NCBI RefSeq assembly: GCF_021134715.1
Contig: NC_060019.1
Span: forward strand, 372,001-436,000
Direction of reading: 5' to 3'
Source: Daphnia pulex
Lineage: Eukaryota > Arthropoda > Branchiopoda > Diplostraca > Daphniidae
DNA: 64,000 nt
The notes below the pieces were generated by a model, which saw only the letters and a program-made list of their open reading frames with translations, had not been told where the DNA came from and made no database searches. Position 1 is the first letter of the stretch, and each line of letters opens with the position of its first letter. Both the position numbers and the translations under genes were made by a program. Shown piece after piece: positions 45,818 to 56,900 of this stretch.

Positions 45818-47266
45818 AAGTTTGTCAGAAAAGAAGAGAAGAGTCTCATTTCCTCGTGGACTCGAATGAGAGCTTTTTTTACACCAGGGTGATCGATTTC
45901 CGGCGTAAAATCAACTCGATATTGCAACAACTTTATGTCCGGTCTTTTTGTCAAATGGAAATAGTTGGATTATAGTAATTCAATCTGCGATCCTTCAGAC
46001 TGTATTTTTGAAATGTTAAATCTAGAGATAATCTTTTACTTAAATGTTATTCCAGTAGATTGTGCCGGCTTTATTGAATCGGGCGTCAGTGGGGCGAGTA
46101 ACAAGATCATGGCTAAGAATTTGATGGAAAAACTTTTCGGTTGTATTGCCCAAGGATTGGTTGTTTTTTGTACGGCTGAGCCCACGGCTGGGTCCAGCAT
46201 TTTCTCAACTTTCACCTGAAGCCTCTCCTCCTAAGATTTCCTCTTGTCGTATCTCTTGAATTACCTGTTTGAATAGGTTAATTAGGGAGCTATTTTTGGT
46301 AGGAAATTTTGATTTATTAAAAGAACATCAAAGCAACGTTGAACTAGGCCTCTTTTCATTTGCATTCACGGTCAGGTTCTATTTTATTTTCATTTAGAAA
46401 ATACTGCTTTTTTGAAATCCCAAATCGCTCGTGAAAGACATACTCATTAAAAATATATTGACGACTCTTTGAAAAGATAAAATACTGATGACATAATGTC
46501 CACATTAACACGTGACCCATTTTCAAATTTTCCTTCCGGCCGTCTTGTATTTGTACATCTCTCGAACGCTTTGTTCCACGTTTTTTGACGTCCGACATTC
46601 TCACGTAAAAGTTAACGACAGGTGTTTGTTCCTTGCGCAACTTGCGATCACTAAAACAGAACTACGGAGAAAATTTTTCTGAGGTTTTTTTATTGCGTCA
46701 TCGGCATTTTGTCCATCGGGTAAGAAGGCCTATTTTTTACGACCATCGGCCTTCTCCAAGTACGTCAAAAGCGTCCGACCTTAGATGAGCGAGCGTGGCT
46801 GATTAAAACAAATATTATGCACACTTGGATAGTCCACATTTTCAATCGTATTTTTTTCGGGATTGGTGGGCATAGATAATATTCATAGATTCGGGATTGG
46901 TGGGCAATTTGCTTATTTTCGAATTATGAACTCTCCATTCTTCTACGTTAAATCTCTTGATTTTCTGTCGCTTGTTTTTTAGACTTTGGCCGTATTACTT
47001 TAAATAATTTCCCGAGTCGGTAAAGACTATGATGGTCTTTCCTAAAAGTCTAGACATGTTAAAATTAAATCCTGATCTGTGGAAACGTAAGAACCTTATT
47101 TTCTTGGCAAACAAAAGAAATGGGAATACAAAACAAGCCAAAAAAAACAATTAACCTGAGATGAGGTCCCGTTGTGAGCTCTATCCTTTTCTTGCGGGCG
47201 TCTTGGTAGATGTTGCTGCAGCTCGCGGGAACTTCTCTTGACACCACGCCTTTCTGCGTCTGACAT
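45818..47266 (-). pseudogene. Truncated Piwi 5' region
   Basis: Minus-strand sequence equivalent to the first three exons of the complete Piwi at 53940-58364. Exon 1 is intact (47266-47156, starting [20 protein letters not shown]). An additional MSDVKKRGTKRSRD first-exon-like frame starts at 46598. Exon 2 (46264-46066) has a TGA at 46207-46205 and a GC instead of GT donor. Exon 3 is incomplete, with insertions and a deletion, and the sequence breaks at about 45818 into the CDYL 3' flank. PAZ, MID and PIWI domains are absent, so no functional Argonaute can be made. Confidence 0.85.
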
Positions 47267-47794
47267 GGTCGATTCTTTTTTTTCAAAACTGATAGATTTA
47301 TTGTCTGCAGCGTCAAATTCAACTTGCTCAAGTTTGACGCTGAATTCATCTTGGCCAACTTCTGTTTAGGCTCCGACTTTTGCCCATTTCCGCGTTGTTT
47401 TTAGCTGTAAAATTTCTGGCACCTCGGATGAAATGTAATATCACGTCATTTTTCTTTTCCTATAATAACAATTTCATTTACTGCTGTTGTGTCTGGGCTG
47501 TAAAATGAAGTGTAGGGCATTGCGTGGTTCATCCCAATTTTATTATTATAGGGGACCAAATGTGGTCCACACAAATCAGTAGACCTACTTCTTGACAGGC
47601 CAACAAGTATTTTAAAACATCACACACTCCCCTTTTTCCCACTGTATAGAAATCGGAAACTTTTCATAAAAGGGTCAGCCACCCCGAGCTCAATCTTTCT
47701 TCACTTACAACGACCCCCATCGACTCTTTTCGGCATCTTATTTTATGCAGGCATGAGAATAAAGAAGCGATTAAAATAATGCAAGAAAGCAAAC
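47267..47794. other. Spacer shared with the upstream flank of Piwi copy 1
   Basis: 47395-47765 matches 58490-58860, both lying upstream of a Piwi exon 1, and probably includes the Piwi promoter. No gene is present. The match ends where coiled-coil family sequence begins. Confidence 0.65.
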
Positions 47795-47905
47795 AAAGAA
47801 GCGTCTAATGACATTAAGGGAATGATTACGGCCGCCAAAGACGATATGTTAAATATAGAAAAATGTGAGCAAACGGGAACAATTGGCAAATGTCAACAAA
47901 TAGCT
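47795..47905 (+). pseudogene. 3' remnant of a coiled-coil family gene (copy 7)
   Basis: Starts AGCGTCTAATGACATTAAGG and matches the last 90 coding bases of copy 0 (108-196), then family 3' untranslated sequence follows to about 48090. Nothing of the gene upstream remains; the flank is Piwi spacer. Confidence 0.6.
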
Positions 47906-48186
47906 TCGTTTGAATATCGACCCCGGAATTGACCAAGACGCTTAACACAAACCTGTAACTATTTAAGATATTCACTTAGGCTTAGTTACGGTTTATGTCT
48001 CTCTGTGCGTTCAACCCCATTTTTATTATTCTAAAACTTTTTTTGAGAATAAGATAAAATCATTTCTGCTCTAACATGAATTTTAATTCTCTCATCTGCA
48101 ACGATTTTGCGTTTCGTTTGCGGGGTGGGGGAGGGGGGTGCTAAGCCTTTTTCTGCGAAATAGTGCAGCTGGTTGCTCGTTTCTTG

Positions 48187-48358
48187 AAGCGATTCGTGGA
48201 ATGCAGTACGGAAACAAACGTTGATGAAAATAGACATGCTGATTCATAGGAATTGTCGCGAAGATGATAAGTATACAGTAGATTCAAACAGTCAAGCTTA
48301 AACATCGTTACCGAAAGGTTGTCTGTTTATCCTGAGGAGAATCGGCTTGGAAAATATT
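48187..48358 (+). repeat. Family 5' block driving the chimeric gene
   Basis: Begins AAGCGATTCGTGGAATGCAG and continues to the ATG at 48359, matching the 5' blocks of the family members in the first 17 kb. The chimeric gene therefore appears to carry the promoter and 5' leader of the coiled-coil family, not those of the CDYL-like gene. Confidence 0.6.
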
Positions 48359-51300
48359 ATGGCGTCTTCTGATCTTATCAACGGTAAGTTAAAACTTTGT
48401 TCTCCCTTTTTTCTTTTAATTTCGTCTATAGTTAAATGCCTTTTATTTTATTTTTATATTGACAGTTGCAGCCGACGCCAATCAAGAAATTCTGGATAGA
48501 ATTAAAAAAGCGGAAGGCGACGAGGCGGAATTATTAAAACAAGTTTTTGATTCTTTTGATTCGCTGAGAAAGCTGATAAGCCAAGTGATTGAAACTTTCA
48601 AGTCGAGTAAGGATGGTGAAAAGGAAACCAATGTTACGGACATGATTATGGACAGGATTAAGAAGGCAATAGTGGAAAAGATAAAGAGCAAAGTGGAAGC
48701 CAAAAAGAAAAAGGAAGAAGAGTTCCAGCGGGCGATTGAAGAAGCGCAGAGAAATTTAAGCGAAAAAAGAAAAGACTTGGATGACCAAAGCAAACCCAAG
48801 TTGCGCGTTTGGCCGTCATTTTTCGGCCTATTTGAATCCAATGAAGAATCTGTTGAGAATGCCCGGCAAACGTTAGAAGAAGCTGAAAAAAGATTGAAGA
48901 AAATCAAAGAAGAAGCAGAGGACAGTGACAAAAGGTTGAACGAAGAAATTCAAAGGTGGCAAGCCATTCCAATTGATGAGCTGGAAGAGTCCCTTCAACT
49001 GACGTTGGAATCCACTAGGAAGAAATCTTTCCCTCAGCCAAAGAGGTTCAAAATCCCGCAGCCATTTCTTGGAAAAGATCCCAATCACCCAGAGATTGAA
49101 GTGGTTGAATATGTTGAGAAAGTAAAACCAATTCAAGAACCTCAACAAGTTTCAAACTATGTTACCTCTCCTATTTCATCGAAGGAATTGCACCTTGATA
49201 TTCCACAGCATTCCATTAAGATAGAAGTGAGTAACCTTTAGCTATAAACTAAATGTTGGAAATAATCTAAAGTATTTGTTCATTTAAGGTAATCGCTGCT
49301 GACCAGATCTCTGGAGGTGAAGAACCTCAACAGAAATCTTTCCCTCAGCCAAAGAGGTTCAAAATCCCGCAGCCAGTTCTTGGAAAAGATCCCAATCACC
49401 CAGAGATTGAAGTTGTTGATTATGTTGAGAAAGGAAAATCAATTCTAGAACCTCAACAAGTTTCAAACTATGTTACCTCTCCTATTTCATCGAAGGAATT
49501 GCACCTTGATATTCCACAGCATTCCATTAAGATAGAAGTGAGTAACCTTTAGCTATAAACTAAATGTTGGAAATAATCTAAAGTATTTGTTCATTTAAGG
49601 TAATCGCTGCTGAACAGATCTCTGGAGGTGAAGAACCTCAACAGACACCCTCAATCAAGGCATCCCCCGTACCTGAATCTGAGCAAAATAATGCATCACC
49701 TGTACATACACCTGATCAATCCGTTTTCAATCATCCATGCCCTGCACAGAGCCCTGATCAAGTGACAGAAATCAAGCCATCGCCATTGTATACATCTTAT
49801 AGAGAAACATCGCCTCCGATGCAGCCATGTATTGCAGGGCCATCAGGTGCAAAGATCTTAAGCGGCGAAGAAATGAACAGAACGGTGACTTCCACAACAT
49901 CTTTGTTTACTGGTGGTGGTTCACCCATGGACGAGAAGTACAAGAGATCGCAATTAGCCTTGATGAAACAAGCCTGTACATCAGAGTTGAACCAGTCCAA
50001 AAAAACACAAGTAAATGAGAGTGATGACAGTTTCAGTGACTCTAGCTGCTCTAGTATGCCTCTTTTGTTCCTAACGCAGGAAATTGATAGTGACGCCAGT
50101 TTCGATGATTCCCTTACTATGCCTCAGTTGTTCAAATCACCCAACTCGGTTGATGAAACAGACAAGAGCCGTCCTTCGCCAGATCTACATTTTGAAGACT
50201 CATTCGATGAAGAACTAGATTCTTTGGCAAAGAAAACATGCTTCGTTTCTTGCAATTCAGAGACGGATTTTGGATTGGATACTCCCGCTTTGACTCCGCT
50301 TAATCCTCTAACGGATGAACTGGAAGCTGCAATGGCCAAGCGGCATGGTGAATCTTTGAATGAAGAACCCGAGGAGGATAAAATGCCTCCGTCAAGCATG
50401 ACGAAAATAGTCAAAGAGCAATCGACAGCCAGCCGCGTAGGGGAGATCAACGAAGCAAGCTTTGAGGCAAAATCTAAACCCAAGTCAACACCTATCCCCA
50501 GGGCACTTTCTCGTCATTCCAGAGAAATGAAAGAGCTCTTCAAGGACCAGACGGTGCAGAATATGTTACGGGACATCGAGGAACGCGGTTTAAACAAAAG
50601 ACCAATATCTGCAATTAACTACAAAGAGTTACATTCTAATGGTTCAGATAAAGAAGTGCGAGCTCCTCGCCGTGGCAAACGCGCCAAAAAGGATGACTCT
50701 AGTATTGATTATGAGTTGACACCCCCAAGGAAGAAGAAGATGTCACGAACAACTTCGACTCCTGTTGTGGATTCATCCCCACAAGATCAAGCGCTACAGC
50801 AATGGGAACCAATTCTCGTATGTATTCAATTTCCATTTATTTAAAGAGTCTAAACTCAATTGTTTTGTTTTTTCGATCAAATAGAATTCAACCAATGAAG
50901 ACAAAGTGGTTTACGTTCCTCGTAAACTGGCCAATCCTGCTGATAGCTCGGTAATCGTTGGCCGACAAACTATTTCCTCAGACCCCAGCGCCGACGGCAT
51001 TCAGAACAACAACCCGAAGACTCCACATTCTCTAGAAGGTTGTTAGTTGTTTTTCTAGAGAAAGGAAATTTTAAATAGTTTGTATTTTTATATCTACAGG
51101 AGCGCAGCGTTCCCCGTTGAGCGATCATTCTTACGCAGCTGTCGAAAGTTCGCATGAGCTGGGATCCGCCGGTATATACTAACACTTTTCATTTAGTCAA
51201 ATCATATTTTAATGCTCCGTTTCTGTTTTTAATTTTGTAGACGATTTAGTGTCCAAACTGAGCGCCAAATGTCAGGAGATTCAAATCAGTTGTAGAGATC

Positions 51301-52452
51301 AGCTGCTTTGTATAAAACTCTGCCCCAGGACATCTATTTTACGCAACAGTCTGAATTCTAATGTAATGTCAACACATTTAGTTGTGCAATGCAATGTAAT
51401 CAAAAATTATTTTGTAATAATCCCCCTAGATTTTGAAAGAGCTGTCCTTGTTGTTGCGAAAGCTGAAAATGGAGACATCAATTCACGTGGTCTTAATCAC
51501 CTCATCTGGACCGGATTTCTGCAACGGAATCGACTTTCCTTCCCTTATCCACGAGAATATGGCTCAAAGGCTGGAATCAGCCATGACCATCGTGAGTAAC
51601 CTCCAGTAAGTAGAGCTACAAATTATGCGTGTCTATGCCAGAGTTGCATTTAATTTTTTTTTTTAAATAATTAGGGAGTTTATTACGGAACTGGCCAACT
51701 GTGACAAACTGCTGATTGGAGGCCTGGTGGGATCTGTAATGGGCTTGGGTGTTGCTATGCTCCCTTACCTGGATGCAGTGTACGCTTGTGATAAAACCTC
51801 ATTTTGTTTGCCGTACGTCAAACTCGGACAAAGCTACGAAGGTGGCCTATCGCTGACTCTTCCATTGGTGTCCAGGAATTTGGTAAATTTGACTATAAGT
51901 GGAATTGTTTGACAGTTGTTGGTAATTGTTTATTTCTCAAATTGCAGGTTAAGTTGCTGTTCTGTGAAGGCCGACGTCTCACGGCCACGCAGGCTAAAGA
52001 TTATGGCTTGATACAAGACGTCTGTTTGCCGGATAATTTCGAAAAAGAAGTCGTGCTCCGCGCCTGTAAAATCGCAGCCGAATTTACCCAGGTATGGTTT
52101 ATGTTTTACTCACATGTCACGAGTTTTATGGCTTGCAGACGTAGTTTGAGATTGTAACAATCCTGTTAGAATTTATAGAAATGATTTTGCGCTTTAAACA
52201 ATGTGATTTGAAAGATGTTTGGATTGTTAATCAATGCTCTCATTTCCCAACCGAAACTAAACTTAACCAAATTTATTCTATTTCTAGAGCTCGCTGGACG
52301 GCAAGAGAATGAGTCAGTCTTCACTCCGCCGTGACCTTCCTGACGTCCTAAAAAAAGAATCGCAGCTGTTACGGCGAACTTGGATTTCCGACGACTTCCA
52401 GCGACGAGCCAAGCAATTATACGCCAACGGAGATTTGCTGTCGTCGTTGTAG
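48359..52452 (+). CDS. Chimeric gene: coiled-coil family N-terminus fused to CDYL-like protein (copy B)
   Basis: Eleven exons (48359-48383, 48466-49226, 49289-49537, 49600-50817, 50885-51038, 51100-51171, 51241-51362, 51430-51605, 51675-51882, 51948-52091, 52288-52452) keep one open frame of 1,097 residues. Residues 1-190 are family sequence (MASSDLINVAADANQ, then the charged coiled coil and IPIDELEESLQLTLEST). It lacks the N-terminal signature block and part of the C-terminal block. Within exon 2 the frame crosses at about 49017 into CDYL-like sequence (KKSFPQPKRFKIPQP) and continues to a complete crotonase-like C-terminus. Relative to copy A it lacks the first 145 or so CDYL residues and a block after DFGLD, and has an extra duplicated exon. 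All splice phases agree. Expression is not shown, but nothing in the frame is broken. Confidence 0.8.
49023..49644 (+). repeat. Tandem 311-bp duplication inside the chimeric gene
   Basis: Units 49023-49333 and 49334-49644 each start AAATCTTTCCCTCAGCC and include the end of one exon, the 62-bp intron and the start of the next exon up to CCTCAACAG. The second unit creates an additional in-frame exon of 83 codons (49289-49537). Copy A has a single unit (40064 onward). Confidence 0.9.
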
Positions 52453-53899
52453 AGCACCGCCTACGAGCTGCAATTGATCCAGTCGTCCCCAAATCCAAGT
52501 TAGATCCTTATGTTTCTACTTTTCTATCTCTCTCTCTCTCGTCACCTTGTCTAGTTTAAGTTACAGTTACCAAAGGAACTTTATCGGCGTGATTGTTTGG
52601 CCTTTTTTTTTCTTTTTTAAAAGATTCTCTCGCGTTCTTGTTTGTTTCATGCGTAAGGATTTTTTGGCGGGTATGTAACGGTTTTACTCCAGTGACGTTA
52701 TTAATGTGCGACGTGTATTCGCCCGTTTTTTCCTTATGGCGAATGGATCTGTCGGTTAATGCCCTCCTTTGCTTTGTAAGATTTGCGGTTGTTCAATCCC
52801 GAAAAAAATTATGTAATTCTAATTTGCTTTTATGACCCATCCATTCGGTGTTGGCTGAGTTGTAATGGGACTTTTTTCGGTTAATATCAATACAGTTAAC
52901 ATAGAACAGGATAATCGAATTTTGGTTATTTGAACTTTAGCAGTTTAGAGTTGGACATCTGATGGATTGGTATTTTACTATTTGTCCGGTTTTGTCGTCC
53001 AATTCAAAAAATTTTTTTTAACCTTAAGGGGCGTGATGCGTTGTCTTACCGTCGAATACCTTCTCATGCGTATTCTCAGTTAATTCTTTCCTTCCGGTTT
53101 AAAATTTTGTGTTGTTTTATTGGTAACAATCACGAAGATCATGATGCGATTCTAAACCGGCTGGACTTCGTTTTCGTTCCGTTTCATTTTCATTTAATTG
53201 GTGACGTATTCGCGATCTTTCTGTGAATGGTGGCCAACTAACTGGAAACGTAATTTGAAAGGGTAGTTCTCAGAAATTTTGCGATTTCTTGTTTTGTTTT
53301 GTTAAGGTGTCATTTCCGGAAAAAAGTGACACCTTTTCGCAGACCAATTTCTTTCGTTGTTTCCTAATAAAATTGCGCTGTGCATAGGGAATATGGTCTC
53401 GATAAGATGGTCGAAAATGTACTAATATTGACGCATTTTACGACGGCACTTGTGTCGATTGTACTTTTTGTCTTTGCCATCTTTTGCTGATGTACTAAGC
53501 ACATAGGAAGAACAGAGAAGAATTTTTCTATGCGGTTCTATTCAGTAGGGCATGACTCATGGGAAGGAAAAGGAAGGATGTGTTTATGTTCTGTATAGTA
53601 GCTATAATGATTGTCTCAATTAAAACACCCCTCGTTTCCCCCATAGCAAATAGCAGCTGCCCACCTATTCTGTATCTTTCTTTTGGCTTTTTGGACGGAA
53701 GCGGATCTTTCCTTATTTGACTGCACCGTTGATGGTCCCTCCCCAAACCGGAAATCAGTTAATAGACCCCAAGTAATAGCTTTGAAACTTAAAAAGATAA
53801 AGTAGAGATACACTTTTTCCAACACGTCGCTTTTTTACGCCTCTTTTAGTATTTTGCGCCCCGGACATTAAAATAGAAAACTTTTCAACTCATCTTTTT
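52453..53899 (+). other. 3' untranslated region of the chimeric gene and Piwi 3' flank
   Basis: Matches the 3' region of copy A, with deletions, to the AATAAA at 53366-53371 and on to about 53560. Unique sequence follows. TTTATT at 53900-53905 is an AATAAA on the minus strand, 35 bases past the Piwi stop, so the two genes end convergently. Confidence 0.65.
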
Positions 53900-53939
53900 T
53901 TTATTAAACGAAAGTAATGGAAATGTTTTTGGAAGCATT

Positions 53940-56900
53940 TCATAAGTAATAGGGGTATTTTGCCAAGTTGTCTAGCGGCATCCGCTGAGTTCTCTCGCCA
54001 ATCAAATACGCTAATTTATGGGCGTATTGGATTGGAGCCGGAACTCGTACTGTACCCTGTGTTTAAAATTCTTGACATTAAAAAACAAAATCCCAGTCCA
54101 GTAATAAAACAAAACAAAAATCATACCGGCCAATTGAAGTAGACGTGAGTTAAAGCGTAGGCCAACGATTGGTGAATATCCGGCGTAATGTTGGACGAAT
54201 TATAAATGACGTTGAAATTGATTGGCGAAATCGTACCCTGATTGACTTTCTGCGACACCAGGAAGAAATCGAAGCGTTCGCTGAGCGTCACCGTGTTGTC
54301 CACCACCGTCCCGCACGGTGGATTCCCGAACGCGTCTCTCCTTTTCAAGAAGAAACGAGTGTTGATTTTCTTGCTGACAATCACGAACGAAATGCCGGGA
54401 TCGTAATGGCCCGTTTTCGTAATCATTGCCGCTTTTTTACAAGCTTCCTGTAATCGATTCAAGTATTATTTGAGCGGTTGATTTTTAGTTGGAATTAAAT
54501 AATTAAATACCTTGATGCCACCGAGTTCGATATCGAGGACAGTTTGGATATCCCCGGCTCCAATGCCGTCACGGTAGACGATTATATTTTCTGGTAAAAG
54601 TATTTTGCTTTTATTTTCCACTTGGGCCATGTAATAAGCTCTAAATGGAAAATAATTTCAATTAATCAAACCAAGTTCAAAAGACCAGAAAATAATAATT
54701 TGCGTTTACTTTAACGAGGTGAGCATGTGATGTTGGAAGCTCGGCGAAATCTCTTCGTTGGCCGAGTGGATTTTGACGGACGAATTGTAACGCGTGAAAC
54801 TGTCGTTGGTTGAAGCCACGAACGCCCCAACGGCTTTTCTTTGTGCGGCGTCGTGAAACGTGTCGTAACCAACAATCATCCATGGCTTTTGTGGTTTAAA
54901 TGATTGTAAAATGATTGAGTCTACTATATAGAAGGTTTATATGATGTTTATTACCTTGTTTGGCACTTGCGCTTTCCAAGGTTCAGCTCCCAACTTGCAG
55001 GCAATTTGAGTCATCACTTTTGTAGCTACCGACATTAATTTCCCCTGGTTTCCTTCAATAATTCGACCTGTAATTACCTGAAAGAGAAAATTATTGATGG
55101 AAAATTGGACAGGATAATTTTGTTTTATTAATTATACCTGTGAGGGGATACCCCTTTCGCAAAAGGTGTATTTCTTGATGGCCGAATACGTGTCGGTTCG
55201 ATTGGTTCGCAACACGCACATAACAATATCGTAGTCTCTCTGGGAGACATTGTCACGCATAGCATTGATGTACTCGCTTGTTTGTTCTCTTTCCAGAGCA
55301 ACACTTTTTTAAAAATCAAAATTATTAATTAGTTTTGATTTCTTTTTCAATGGTGGATTTTTAAAATTTACTAGCGAGGTTCCGGCACGTTAAATCCTTG
55401 AGGAAGGCCAACTTGTTGAATCAACTTGACAAAATGTCGTACTTGTTGGTTCATTCTGCTTGGAAGTATGACGATCCATTCCTTAAACTCAGCCGAAACG
55501 GCCATCTTGTTTCCTTTTGAATCAATTCCAAATGATTAACTGCCATTTCACAAATATTTTTGAGAGACTCACTTTGCATATCGCTGCTCCATTCGCCTTC
55601 CCTAATATTGATCCTGCCAGCACCTGTGATTAAAGGTTTGGCTGGTAAAATTCTCGCCTTGCAAGTTACAAGATCGTTTGCAAACTGAAGGCCCCAGCTC
55701 CTCAGCTCTCGTTGAATCTAATTCATTTTGCATTAATAACGACCTAATTTTTTGTTTGAAATTATTTAAAAATTTACTTCCGGGCTGTTGGTTAACCGGC
55801 GACGGAATTTCAGTAAAGTTTCTACCCTCCTATCAGGTGTGACGCGAGTGATTGTAGAAATAGCCTTCTTCAAATTATTATTATCCCTTTTTAAATTCAA
55901 ACAAATAAAAAAATTAGCGATTTGAATTTTTCAACTTTTTTCAATTGATGGCAAACCTTTGCTCGGCTGAAAGACCCGTCATCCCGCACAACTCTGGGAC
56001 GAGATAGATGGCCTGGGGTTCGATGTTTTGATTGGCACAGCCGTTGATATCACGACGTGATGGTCTCGACACGAGCATCGGCTGGTTCGGAAATCGAATG
56101 TTTTGCTGGTAACGATTCTTGTAATATTCTATGTAACTAATGTCTCTATCTTCTTTCTTCAAATGGAATGTCGAATCGGCTCTGTTGACAAAATCCACGT
56201 CGTCGATCCTGTACGTTTTGTTGTTGTAGCCCGTCATCACGATCTTGCCCACCAGCTCGGCTTTAATTCGTTCCTGTTTTGAAATGTTAGTCTTGATGGA
56301 AAGAGTTACATGCTTAAATATTACTTGTAGGTTATCTGTGTTGGCACGGCGCATTTTGTCCATCACGTCGTAAGCAGTGTCTCTGCGAAGAAATTTATTG
56401 ATGACTTCCACGTTCATAAAATATTCTTGTTCGTGATGGCGAATCGTTGTCAAGTATCCAGGCCAAATTGTTATCGGGTGATTCTAAAAAGATTTAATTT
56501 GCATAATAATTATTTGAGGTAATAATTAACAAGTTTGTTGAATCGCCATTTTACCGGAACGTCTTCCCTGGCTTCTTTGTCGTAAAAATTGCGTCGTATC
56601 ATCACCAAGTTGAGCATCGACATGCAGCGTCGCAGAATTAAATTCGTTACCTAATTAAATAAATCCATTTTTAATTTTGTCATTTGTTTTGCGGCTCCAC
56701 TTGTAGCACTTACGGAAGTGTAAACAGGATCTTCTTTTTGTATTTCGCTGGTTAGCCTTAAAGTAATTCTGACTTCACTGTCGTCCGATTTTCGTTTCGA
56801 AATCAATTCCAGTGGCTGTAGATGTAAAGAAATTTGAGCTACTGTGTTTCTTTTAACGTTTAGGTGTTAAGTTACTTGTGGGAGACGAGTGGTATTGTAG

